DNA of 64,000 bases, from positions 78,707 to 142,706 of the forward strand of contig JABISL010000005.1 of NCBI GenBank assembly GCA_018700055.1. Direction: 5' to 3'. Source of the stretch: a bacterium (lineage in GTDB: Bacteria > Margulisbacteria > Marinamargulisbacteria > UBA817 > JABISL01). Numbering within the stretch: the first letter of the stretch is position 1; every line of letters starts with the position of its first letter. The notes beneath the pieces are model-generated. The model worked only from the letters and a program-made list of their open reading frames with translations, was not told the DNA's origin and did no database searches. Both the position numbers and the translations under genes were made by a program. Of this stretch, positions 1-7,390 are shown one piece after another.

Positions 1-2697
1 CTGAGATTGTGTCCCTTCAAAATTAGCACTGGCATTTCTAGGATCAAAATTAGCAGCCCCGTCTCTTACGGATACATTACCACCATCTACAGCAGTTGAG
101 ATCGTACTAGCTGCCCCTGCCGTCCCAGCTGCAGCAACCATAGCTACTCCGTGAGAAAAATCATTTAAAACTTGATCTTGAAGAGATAATATCCCGGCTC
201 TTGATTCCGCATGAGCCTCTTTTCCAAGAGCGGATAGCGTAGTCTGTGGAATATCACGAAACAAGTCATTGTGCCGATCTTCTGCTAACTGAACATGTGC
301 CATCCCCCCAACAACCTTAGTCGCTGCAGTTGCCATCGAAACCCCACCAGAAACAAGCCCAATAACAACAATACTAGGAGGAAAAGCTGCTACGGCAGCA
401 CCAGCACCCAATGCCGAAATCCATCCCGCTGTATGCTTGAGCGTATCCAACCTCTCTTGAGCCACCGCCGCCTTATATAAGTTCCCTTTTACAGTTGCAA
501 CCCTTACCAACTTTGACTTAGCGTTCGCAAATAGCTTTTTAGCATGAGCATCTGCCAAAGATTTTTTTTCCTCTGGACTCATCTGCTTCATTTTTTTATC
601 CGATACACTGCCCCCACTGTAATAATCAAAAAAGGCGTCGGACAACTTGGACTCCATTCGATCCCAATTAAACTCTTTTGTAAAAAGTTGCTTATGATCA
701 ACCGGTTGACCCAAGCTAACTACCCCATTCTCACTAAAAATAGTGTACAGTGCCTCGGACATAGCCCTTCCTCTAGCCTGACCACCCAGCGGTGGAAGGC
801 CTGCAAAGTCCGTATGATCAACACGCCCCTCAACCCGCTTTCCCCATTGCCCTATATCCGCCACGTCATTCCAACAACGCCCCAACGCTTCGGAGAGATC
901 CCCATCTTTTTTATGTGTATCGATAAACTCTAGTCCACCACCAATAGGGCCTGATACCCACTTCAATGTTTGACCCAACTTCTCTAATGTCCCTTCACCA
1001 ACACCCAAAGAAAAATCAGTCACCTTTCTTAACATACTCTTACTTTCATTTTCTGTTGAGTTGTCACCATCAACTACAGATGTCGGCGACGCAGCACGAG
1101 CGGCACCTCTATCCAAAATAGCCATCATACTCTTTAGTGGGGATCCTATAGGGCTCAAAACCCCATTCCCCACATCAAAAACAGCTTTTCTAGCCCATTC
1201 CCTATTCGTTTTAGCTTTAACCCCATATTTATCTTCCAATGATGTCTGTTTCGTTTTGGACGAATGCACCGTATTACTAACTCGCATAGCTGAGGTTAAA
1301 ACCGACTTATTAGATGAGTCATTCAAAAAGGTAACCGCTTCATCTAAATTTCGAAATGAGGGAATAACATCAGATGATGCATTAAGATCATCTCGCTGCG
1401 ACAAAATATCTGTATGAGCCCCTCTAAGCAAACCCTCCTCAACATTAAACGCTTGGTGCAAGGTAGCATGTTTAGATAATGCCTTGGCCGAAGACTCTAA
1501 TGGTTTTGGAATCGAAAAAGAGTCGCCAAAAGCACTTTCCGCCCCTTTCCGGTGCGGCATCTCAATTGCCTCTGTGAGCGTCCGGACCAAAGAAGAACTT
1601 TCCTTCAAAACTTCTTTTTCCGCTATCTCAGTCAGCTGATCATCTGTAGCCCGCGAATATTCTGGGTGAAGTTTAAGCTCAATCTTTTTTTCTCGAACCG
1701 CCGCCTCATCCAGCTTAGGCAAAAAAACCTTAGCGCTACCAGGATTCGACTTTAGAGCAATTGCCACGATACGATGATCTTTTAACTCATGAAGCGATTG
1801 CCTTACCGATTGAACTACCCCTTTTTGATCGCCCTCCGTCACAAACTGAAGACCTCCCGAGTCAAAATCAGGTACAAATCCATCAATATCACTATTGGAA
1901 ATTGTCGCATTCAATTTGAGTTGCCCATCGGGGAGTCTATGAGCCATTCCAGAATCTACTAACTGATCTCCCAAAGCAACAAATTGATCCGGCAACAACC
2001 GTTCCCCACCTTTATTCGAGGACACAGGCAGGCTTCTTTCCGTAACCATTCCATAAGCAGCCTCCCTCAATAATTGCGTTTTTTCTCTATTCACTGACTT
2101 GTTATCGGACATCGTTGGAGGCGCTTCATTTCCATCAAAAAAAGAACCACTAACGGAAGTAAACTTATCATTCGCCCCCATATACTTAGCCGCACAAAAC
2201 TCTCTGCTATGCTGAACGGCTTCATACGTCTCAAAAAAATCATTTACACTCTGATCAGGGTTGCCCACAATCTGCTTCAACTCTTTCATCGTATTCTTAA
2301 CAACCCTATTGAGCTCAACCCTTAGTTCTTTTAGCTCAGGTTTCGACGCCGTACCGCTTTGATCCAAACGATCAATCTGATCAGACATATCTTGGACCTT
2401 GGATTTAAACTCATCGAAAGAGACCTCACCCTTAGACACCTCTTCTGAAAGTGCTTTTAATCCTTCTTTTGTAGACGTCACCTTTGGATCACCCTTCGTA
2501 GTCTCAGGTGCCATTTTTGATGAACTCCTCATCAGACTAGTTGCCCCATCCATCATTTTGTTGGCTAACGCATTCAACCCTACGGATACGGATTTCAAAA
2601 AGCTTGGCTTAACGCTTATTGGCCCTGGGTCGCTCTTAGACACATTCGAGGACCTTACTGGCTGGCCGGATCTCAATCCTGGATCAAAGCTTTGCAT
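1..2697 (-). CDS. Large unknown protein with hydrophobic hairpins, effector/translocator-like (3' partial)
   Basis: The frame is open for 899 codons from an ATG at 2697 to the window edge, so the C-terminus is missing. Its start overlaps the stop of the upstream gene (TAATG), which implies an operon. The N-terminal 100 residues are Ser/Lys-rich and look disordered. The middle is helical and charged. Residues about 759-799 form one long hydrophobic stretch broken by a Pro-Pro pair, and about 850-870 are again Ala/Gly-rich. A long soluble part followed by a membrane hairpin resembles secreted pore-formers or type III translocators, but I recognise no family. No signal peptide is visible. The role of secreted effector or translocator is inference only. 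Confidence 0.75.
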   Translation of the reverse strand, partial: MQSFDPGLRSGQPVRSSNVSKSDPGPISVKPSFLKSVSVGLNALANKMMDGATSLMRSSSKMAPETTKGDPKVTSTKEGLKALSEEVSKGEVSFDEFKSKVQDMSDQIDRLDQSGTASKPELKELRVELNRVVKNTMKELKQIVGNPDQSVNDFFETYEAVQHSREFCAAKYMGANDKFTSVSGSFFDGNEAPPTMSDNKSVNREKTQLLREAAYGMVTERSLPVSSNKGGERLLPDQFVALGDQLVDSGMAHRLPDGQLKLNATISNSDIDGFVPDFDSGGLQFVTEGDQKGVVQSVRQSLHELKDHRIVAIALKSNPGSAKVFLPKLDEAAVREKKIELKLHPEYSRATDDQLTEIAEKEVLKESSSLVRTLTEAIEMPHRKGAESAFGDSFSIPKPLESSAKALSKHATLHQAFNVEEGLLRGAHTDILSQRDDLNASSDVIPSFRNLDEAVTFLNDSSNKSVLTSAMRVSNTVHSSKTKQTSLEDKYGVKAKTNREWARKAVFDVGNGVLSPIGSPLKSMMAILDRGAARAASPTSVVDGDNSTENESKSMLRKVTDFSLGVGEGTLEKLGQTLKWVSGPIGGGLEFIDTHKKDGDLSEALGRCWNDVADIGQWGKRVEGRVDHTDFAGLPPLGGQARGRAMSEALYTIFSENGVVSLGQPVDHKQLFTKEFNWDRMESKLSDAFFDYYSGGSVSDKKMKQMSPEEKKSLADAHAKKLFANAKSKLVRVATVKGNLYKAAVAQERLDTLKHTAGWISALGAGAAVAAFPPSIVVIGLVSGGVSMATAATKVVGGMAHVQLAEDRHNDLFRDIPQTTLSALGKEAHAESRAGILSLQDQVLNDFSHGVAMVAAAGTAGAASTISTAVDGGNVSVRDGAANFDPRNASANFEGTQSQ

Positions 2698-3020
2698 TAA
2701 GAGGCTCCACTATTAGACCTAACGACACCGTGACCTTCCAATATAAGTGTAGAAATATGCTTAATCTCTACCCAAAAGTCATAGTGATTGTCTTTATCTT
2801 GAAGACCATCGTTAAGTTGCAACAAATTCTTTGTTAGATCATAAACAAACTTTTTTTTGGGACACCCAGGCTCCCGTTTTTCAAGAACAATACAGTCAGG
2901 GCTTAAATCAAGACCAAACTGAAACGGAGCTGTTTCTTTTGAAACAATTGTCACGGCCCCATTATTACCGCTTAAAACGGTCATCAATTCATCTATTTTT
3001 TCTTGATCTAATGCAGACAT
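2697..3020 (-). CDS. Small unknown protein, possible chaperone/partner of the downstream large protein
   Basis: This 107-residue soluble protein is not recognised. The ATG at 3020 is chosen because GAGG lies 6 nt upstream; a TTG four codons earlier would remove the spacing. The stop overlaps the ATG of the large downstream gene, so the two are probably translationally coupled. It contains a Cys-Pro-Lys-Lys-Lys patch and no membrane segment. Small size, position immediately before a giant secreted-looking protein and tight coupling are typical of dedicated secretion chaperones or immunity/partner proteins, but no sequence motif proves this. Confidence 0.7.
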   Translation of the reverse strand: MSALDQEKIDELMTVLSGNNGAVTIVSKETAPFQFGLDLSPDCIVLEKREPGCPKKKFVYDLTKNLLQLNDGLQDKDNHYDFWVEIKHISTLILEGHGVVRSNSGAS

Positions 3021-3160
3021 AATTTTCCTCAAAATGAGCGACCTTTAATATACCTAAGGATTTATGCCCATAAATGAGAAAAATTAAACATATTTCACGG
3101 AACAAAAAAAGGGTGTTATCCCGTTCAGTTTTATCCGAGCTTTTTTATATTACCTGACAG

Positions 3161-3757
3161 TTAAGCTAGTTTTTCTTTTAACTCTCTTATCATCGTCATA
3201 TCTTGATGTATTTCGTCGATATCATCCTGAGACACATGAGGGGGACGAAAGGTCGTTTTCGTCATCATCGCCTGAAAACTATGAAACATTGAAGCACTCT
3301 CATCCGTTGATTGCATAAACGGACTATCTTGAGCATCCAATATGGCAAGGTCTAAGTCTGAATGATCACCGGAATCAGAATCGGCATTCATGCCTTGAAG
3401 GTTAACCCCAATTTGTGAAATAACTTGCATTAGAAAAGCCAAAACATCTTTTGGCTCTTTCGGTTCTTTATCTTCCATTTTATCCAAACGATCCTGGATA
3501 CGAGCGATTATTTTTTCTATCAAGGTAGAATATTTATCTTTTTCTTCTACAGTTAAATCCGATTCATTAAGTTGCGTTTGCAAGGCCGTCATATGCTCTA
3601 GTCGCATCGTTAGAATCGCACTTCTACCATCTAGACCGCCTTTTTTCATTTCACCATGAAATAGCTCGCCAAACATATCATTATTAACTTGTGAGCCTGC
3701 ACTAACACCCGATACGCTTTGTATTTCCATCATACTTGCCGTTATATTCATATCCAT
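3161..3757 (-). CDS. Unknown coiled-coil protein, first gene of the unknown cluster
   Basis: This 198-residue protein begins at an ATG with AGGAG seven nt upstream. It is Met- and Asp-rich, with a predicted amphipathic/coiled-coil stretch (residues about 50-100, many Glu/Lys/Asp) and no membrane segment or signal peptide. A 140-nt gap separates it from the next minus-strand gene, so the two may or may not be cotranscribed. No family is recognised. The Ser/Met-rich N-terminus and the neighbourhood suggest it belongs with the effector-like genes to its left. Confidence 0.65.
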   Translation of the reverse strand: MDMNITASMMEIQSVSGVSAGSQVNNDMFGELFHGEMKKGGLDGRSAILTMRLEHMTALQTQLNESDLTVEEKDKYSTLIEKIIARIQDRLDKMEDKEPKEPKDVLAFLMQVISQIGVNLQGMNADSDSGDHSDLDLAILDAQDSPFMQSTDESASMFHSFQAMMTKTTFRPPHVSQDDIDEIHQDMTMIRELKEKLA

Positions 3758-3859
3758 TTTAATACTCCTAAATTGTTAAATTAATGCCCCGCTTATATAC
3801 AGTATCGATAATTCTCAACAAATTCTTGCATCCGAATTTATTTCAAAAACGAACACTAC

Positions 3860-4069
3860 TCAGTCTTTCATGAGCGACACGTATAACGTTTCAACCTTTT
3901 TTCGTGCCCAGGGTGTCCGTCTAAGAAACTTCAAACTTGATTTTACTGACGGGTCATTTGTAAAACACCTTATATCAATCCGTTGCCCTAACGTATCCCA
4001 ACCCAGGCGATCTACAAGGCTAGTTACAACCATTTCTAACGTTACGCCTTGCATGGGATTATTATTCAT
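3860..4069 (-). CDS. VF530 (DUF2132) family DNA-binding protein
   Basis: This is a small 69-residue protein. The family signature is clear: [10 protein letters not shown] near the start, then [14 protein letters not shown], then [17 protein letters not shown] at the C-terminus. VF530-type proteins are small conserved proteins described as DNA-binding; their cellular role is unclear. The ATG at 4069 overlaps the end of the pirin gene by 8 nt, making it the last gene of the sulfur-related operon. A TTG four codons further upstream is possible but adds residues outside the family core. Identification is by the conserved motif, not by context. Confidence 0.85.
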   Translation of the reverse strand: MNNNPMQGVTLEMVVTSLVDRLGWDTLGQRIDIRCFTNDPSVKSSLKFLRRTPWARKKVETLYVSLMKD

Positions 4070-4754
4070 CTGGCACATCAAGCAACAACACTTGAGCCTC
4101 AGTAACAGCCGTCAAAGTAAGTTCTTTTAAGTCCACAATTTCAACCCCGTCCCCTTTTTCAATACGTTCGCCATCTACTTCTAGGGCGCCATCTACAACC
4201 AAGAGGTAAGCTTGATTAACGATTTGATGAATAATAGTAGTCCCTTTAGATAACGATCCCGCATAAATAAACGCATCTTGATGAATCGTTAGTGGCGCAC
4301 TGCCTTCACCAGACACTAGTAAACTCAACTTGTCCGTCACCATACCTTTGGGAAAAGAATGAGCCTTCCAAGTTGGTGTTACACCCGTAACATTTGGCTC
4401 TATCCAGATCTGATAAAGCGTCGTCGCCTCACCTTCTTTATTAAACTCTGAATGAAACACGCCCGACCCGGCACTCATAACCTGGACATCTCCCGCAGCC
4501 GTCCGCCCTTCATTCCCCTGACTATCTTTATGAGTAATGGCACCGGTTTTGACATAGGTAATAATTTCCATATTCCTATGAGGATGCGTATCAAATCCCA
4601 TACCCGCCGCTATCACATCATCATTAATCACACGGATAGCCCCAAACCCCATACGATCCGGATCATAGTAACTAGCAAAACTAAAATGATGCCTCGCCTT
4701 CAACCATCCGTGGTTGGCAAACCCCAAATCATTGAATTTAATTACTTTGATCAA
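4062..4754 (-). CDS. Pirin family cupin protein (YhhW-like quercetin dioxygenase type)
   Basis: This cupin protein is about 230 residues, the usual pirin/YhhW length. The start of the fold ([20 protein letters not shown]) and the metal-binding cupin motif with THPHRNMEI are present, as is [12 protein letters not shown]. Pirins bind an active-site metal, and some oxidise flavonols; the physiological substrate here is unknown. The TTG at 4754 is preferred because it lies just after the previous stop with AAGGGA upstream; a TTG at 4778 is the alternative. It is the fourth gene of a minus-strand operon with MBL hydrolase, TauE exporter and rhodanese, so a stress or sulfur role is likely. Confidence 0.85.
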   Translation of the reverse strand: MIKVIKFNDLGFANHGWLKARHHFSFASYYDPDRMGFGAIRVINDDVIAAGMGFDTHPHRNMEIITYVKTGAITHKDSQGNEGRTAAGDVQVMSAGSGVFHSEFNKEGEATTLYQIWIEPNVTGVTPTWKAHSFPKGMVTDKLSLLVSGEGSAPLTIHQDAFIYAGSLSKGTTIIHQIVNQAYLLVVDGALEVDGERIEKGDGVEIVDLKELTLTAVTEAQVLLLDVPDE

Positions 4755-4758
4755 TACG

Positions 4759-5628
4759 TTAGTCCCTTCGTCTTCCAATTGGCATTTTTAAATATTGTGA
4801 TCCATTATCTTCTTCATCAGGAAGAATTCCAGCATCAATATTAACCTGCAAGCTTTGAAGCAACAAACGAGGCGCCTTTAAGGCTCTATCACGACCATCT
4901 CTATTTTTCACAAACGATTCTTTCGAAATTGTACCGTTCAGTTGAGGGTTAAGTCTCTTTTGCTGGCCTATTGTTGACTCATACTGAACTTCCCTTCCTC
5001 CAGGCAAATAGTCATGACCAACAAATACCCGTGTTTGATCAGGTAGTGTATATAACCGTTCTGTAACAGAGTCATACATCTGTTCCGAACTTCCTCCGGG
5101 AAAGTCACATCGACCGGTTCCATAGTCATGCATAAACAATACATCTCCTGTAAATACTACTTCATCATTTATAAGATACGATACACATGCAGGGGTATGC
5201 CCTGGAGTATTCAAGACCTTAATTGATAACGACCCTGCCGTTAACACTTCAGAATCCTTAAGGAGCACATCAAATTGCACCCCGTTTTCATTAAACTCTT
5301 TAAAGTTAAACACATGCTTAAAGGTTTTTTGAACATCCTTAATTTTTGCACCAATTGAAATCTTAGCTTCCGGATACTCAGCTTTAACAAACTGAGCACC
5401 CGACAAATGATCTGCATGGGCATGTGTCTCAAACACATAATACAAGTTCAATTCATTTGTCTTCAAAAAACTTACTGCGTTATCCACCGACTCAGTAAAG
5501 TATTTCGATGCTGCCGGATCATAATTCAATACAGGATCAATCATTACCGCATCCTTAGTTACATCATCATAAACAACATACGTTAATGTTGCCGTATCTT
5601 TATCAAAAAAAGTTTTTATAGTAACCAT
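4759..5628 (-). CDS. MBL-fold metallo-hydrolase, persulfide dioxygenase/rhodanese-operon type
   Basis: This metallo-beta-lactamase-fold enzyme is about 289 residues. The metal site THAHADHLSGA is plain (His-x-His-x-Asp-His), followed by GHTPACVSYLI, a second-shell TGDVLF...DYGTGRCDFPGGS region and GHDYLPGGRE. These match the ETHE1/BlhA/CstB-related group, whose characterised members oxidise glutathione persulfide or related persulfides to sulfite. The ATG at 5628 has AGGAGG at good spacing; an ATG one codon earlier is also possible. It lies between a sulfite/sulfur-compound exporter and a pirin in the same operon, which supports a persulfide-detoxification role. The exact substrate is inferred. 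Confidence 0.85.
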   Translation of the reverse strand: MVTIKTFFDKDTATLTYVVYDDVTKDAVMIDPVLNYDPAASKYFTESVDNAVSFLKTNELNLYYVFETHAHADHLSGAQFVKAEYPEAKISIGAKIKDVQKTFKHVFNFKEFNENGVQFDVLLKDSEVLTAGSLSIKVLNTPGHTPACVSYLINDEVVFTGDVLFMHDYGTGRCDFPGGSSEQMYDSVTERLYTLPDQTRVFVGHDYLPGGREVQYESTIGQQKRLNPQLNGTISKESFVKNRDGRDRALKAPRLLLQSLQVNIDAGILPDEEDNGSQYLKMPIGRRRD

Positions 5629-5638
5629 CATAGTCCTC

Positions 5639-6436
5639 CTAGAGTAATTCCTTCACAACAATAAGTAACCCCATTCCAAAAACAAAGTAAGCAAACCCTT
5701 TACGCAATACCAAGACAGGCATTTTTTTATTCAGTACTGTCCCCAAAAGAACACCTATCATCGTAATGCTTACAAATACACTTAAAAAATACCAATCAAA
5801 CTGAGACCCCTCAGACAAATCGCCAACAAAACCGGCTAACGACTTCAATGAAATGATAACCAACGAGGTCGCAATCGCTTTCCTCAGTGGCACATTTGCC
5901 AAAAGCATTAAGGCGGGAACAATCATAAATCCACCACCCGCACCTACAAACCCTGTAATGACTCCCACCAAAAACCCTTCTAGGGCAATCCAATAAAGTT
6001 TGTTTTTGGAAATACTCGCCTGGGAATCCTTATTAGCATCTTCTTCTTTTGCCTTGAACATAAAAACTGAAATCACTAAAACCAAAACTGCAAAAAAGAG
6101 CATGATTACTTGATCCTTAGTAACACCAAGTGAGAAAACTGACATATTATCAGGTAAAACTGGCAACAAATATTTTCGAGAAACCAAAACGCCTATCATA
6201 GATGGAATCGCAAAAAGCAGAGCAATTCTAAAATCAATAAGCCGTTCTCGGTAGTATTTAACTGACCCTACCAAGCTCGTAATACCTACAACCAATAATG
6301 AATATCCTGTAGCAATAGCTGCTGGCAGCCCGAAAAAGTATACGAGAATTGGGACCGTCAAAATAGATCCGCCGCCACCTAACAAGCCCAAAACCATCCC
6401 CATTACGACGGCTAAAAAGTACCCTAACGTTTCCAT
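5639..6436 (-). CDS. TauE/SafE family sulfur-compound exporter
   Basis: This is a 265-residue integral membrane protein with about eight hydrophobic segments and the two internal glycine-rich half-repeats typical of TauE/SafE (GLLGGGGSILTVPIL near the start, GFVGAGGGFMIVPALML at mid-protein). Members export sulfite, thiosulfate, sulfoacetate or related anions. The start overlaps the rhodanese stop (TAATG), so it is translationally coupled. With rhodanese upstream and a persulfide-type MBL enzyme downstream, export of sulfite or thiosulfate made during persulfide clearance is the likely job. Confidence 0.88.
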   Translation of the reverse strand: METLGYFLAVVMGMVLGLLGGGGSILTVPILVYFFGLPAAIATGYSLLVVGITSLVGSVKYYRERLIDFRIALLFAIPSMIGVLVSRKYLLPVLPDNMSVFSLGVTKDQVIMLFFAVLVLVISVFMFKAKEEDANKDSQASISKNKLYWIALEGFLVGVITGFVGAGGGFMIVPALMLLANVPLRKAIATSLVIISLKSLAGFVGDLSEGSQFDWYFLSVFVSITMIGVLLGTVLNKKMPVLVLRKGFAYFVFGMGLLIVVKELL

Positions 6437-6948
6437 TATTTATTCCAAGGCATTATTGCCAAAACCTTTGTCATATAGCAGTTTCCACTCAACCCTGCAT
6501 ATAGAAGTCCTGCACCTACTCCACCTGAAAGCCAAATTAGGTTCGGGTTCACATAGACACTCGAAATAACACCCGTCAAAATAAGCGTCCCAGCAATTGC
6601 CATCACCTGTTGCATAATCGGCATAGACCATTTCTTGGTACGCACTACAGGTAATTCTTGTTTGATCCAAGCTTGAATCCCACCCTCAACATTCACAAGA
6701 TTAGTAAGTCCGTGCAATGCCAAATCCTCACAGACCATTTGGCTTCGAGTACCACTGTTACACGAAATATAAACCTCACCCCCCGACTTAAGGTCATCTA
6801 AATTGGCCATAATCTCTTCAATAGGAATATTGATTGCATGCTCAATACGTACCGATTTATTCTCTGCTGGAGTACGAACATCAACAAGTTTAAGAGAAGA
6901 ATCCTTCCCTATCCTTTCAAAAAGATCTTTTACTGTAATTGTTTGCAT
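6436..6948 (-). CDS. Rhodanese domain with C-terminal DUF2892 membrane hairpin (YgaP-like)
   Basis: This 170-residue protein has two parts. The N-terminal ~100 residues form a rhodanese domain with the active-site loop CNSGTRS, whose Cys carries persulfide sulfur. The C-terminal part has two membrane helices ending in the YgaP-type GLSGNCYMTKVLAIMPWNK. It is a membrane-anchored sulfurtransferase. The ATG has AAGGAG 8 nt upstream. It is the first gene of the five-gene minus-strand operon and sits behind a sigma-70-like promoter overlapped by a CsoR/CstR-type operator. Confidence 0.9.
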   Translation of the reverse strand: MQTITVKDLFERIGKDSSLKLVDVRTPAENKSVRIEHAINIPIEEIMANLDDLKSGGEVYISCNSGTRSQMVCEDLALHGLTNLVNVEGGIQAWIKQELPVVRTKKWSMPIMQQVMAIAGTLILTGVISSVYVNPNLIWLSGGVGAGLLYAGLSGNCYMTKVLAIMPWNK

Positions 6949-6975
6949 AACATCATCTCCTTAATCTACACAAAT

Positions 6976-7004
6976 ACTATACCCCCTATGGTATATAATG
7001 TAAA
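6976..7004 (-). promoter_or_regulatory. Promoter of the sulfur operon with embedded operator
   Basis: Read on the minus strand there is a -35 TTTACA (7004-6999), a 17-nt spacer and a -10 TATAGT (6981-6976). The 18-bp operator at 6978-6995 covers most of the spacer and the -10, so a bound repressor would block polymerase. Confidence 0.7.
6978..6995 (-). promoter_or_regulatory. CsoR/CstR-type operator, copy 1
   Basis: On the minus strand this reads TATACCATAGGGGGTATA: TATAC and GTATA arms around a G-tract, the hallmark of CsoR/CstR/RcnR-family operators. It differs by one base from the second copy at 7033-7050 and faces the opposite way. Confidence 0.75.
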
Positions 7005-7032
7005 CACGCAATTGCATCAAAAAAGAAATTTC

Positions 7033-7050
7033 TATACTATAGGGGGTATA
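7033..7050 (+). promoter_or_regulatory. CsoR/CstR-type operator, copy 2, overlapping the csoR -10
   Basis: It reads TATACTATAGGGGGTATA and overlaps a TATAAT at 7047-7052, which is the probable -10 of the repressor gene. No good -35 is visible. The arrangement predicts autoregulation. Confidence 0.75.
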
Positions 7051-7069
7051 ATATAAGCGGAGCAAAAAC

Positions 7070-7327
7070 ATGACCACCGAAAAGTTAACATTCCGGCTAA
7101 ACAGAGCCATTGGCCAAATCGAAGCCATCAAAAAACAAATTGATTCTACAGAAGACGATGATTGTCTTAAAGTGCTTCAACAATTAAAAGCCAGTATTAA
7201 TGCCTTGAAGAAATTTGGTGAAGCTTATATGTCAGAACATCTGGAAACTTGCATTCAAAATGGACGATCATCAAAAGAAATGGAGAATAACTTGAAATCT
7301 GTTATTTCAGGGGCTTTCTCTCTTTAA
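7070..7327 (+). CDS. CsoR/CstR-family metal- or persulfide-sensing repressor
   Basis: This 85-residue all-helical DUF156/CsoR-family repressor has GGAG 7 nt before the ATG. Key residues are Cys32, His57 and Cys61. The spacing of 25 and 4 residues equals the Cys-His-Cys Cu(I) ligand set of CsoR, whereas CstR persulfide sensors have two Cys and lack the His. It is divergent from a sulfur operon, which is classic CstR context, and just upstream of a copper P-type ATPase and the cbb3 genes, which is classic CsoR context. Two near-identical operators lie upstream. Family assignment is secure; the inducer, copper or persulfide, is open. Confidence 0.9.
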   Translation: MTTEKLTFRLNRAIGQIEAIKKQIDSTEDDDCLKVLQQLKASINALKKFGEAYMSEHLETCIQNGRSSKEMENNLKSVISGAFSL

Positions 7328-7390
7328 AAACCAGCCATTCAAACGGCATTATTGGCACTTTATCAAACCACACTGTAGTATGGCCCCGCC

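Noticed and set aside
295..1417. Plus-strand ORFs of 61-129 residues
   Set aside because: They are antisense to the continuous 899-codon frame and look like unnatural, Ser/Pro/Arg-rich shadow translations.
3090..3160. Terminator after the 198-residue gene
   Set aside because: There is a T-run on the minus strand after GGGATAACACCC, but the stem is only 3-4 bp, too weak to call.
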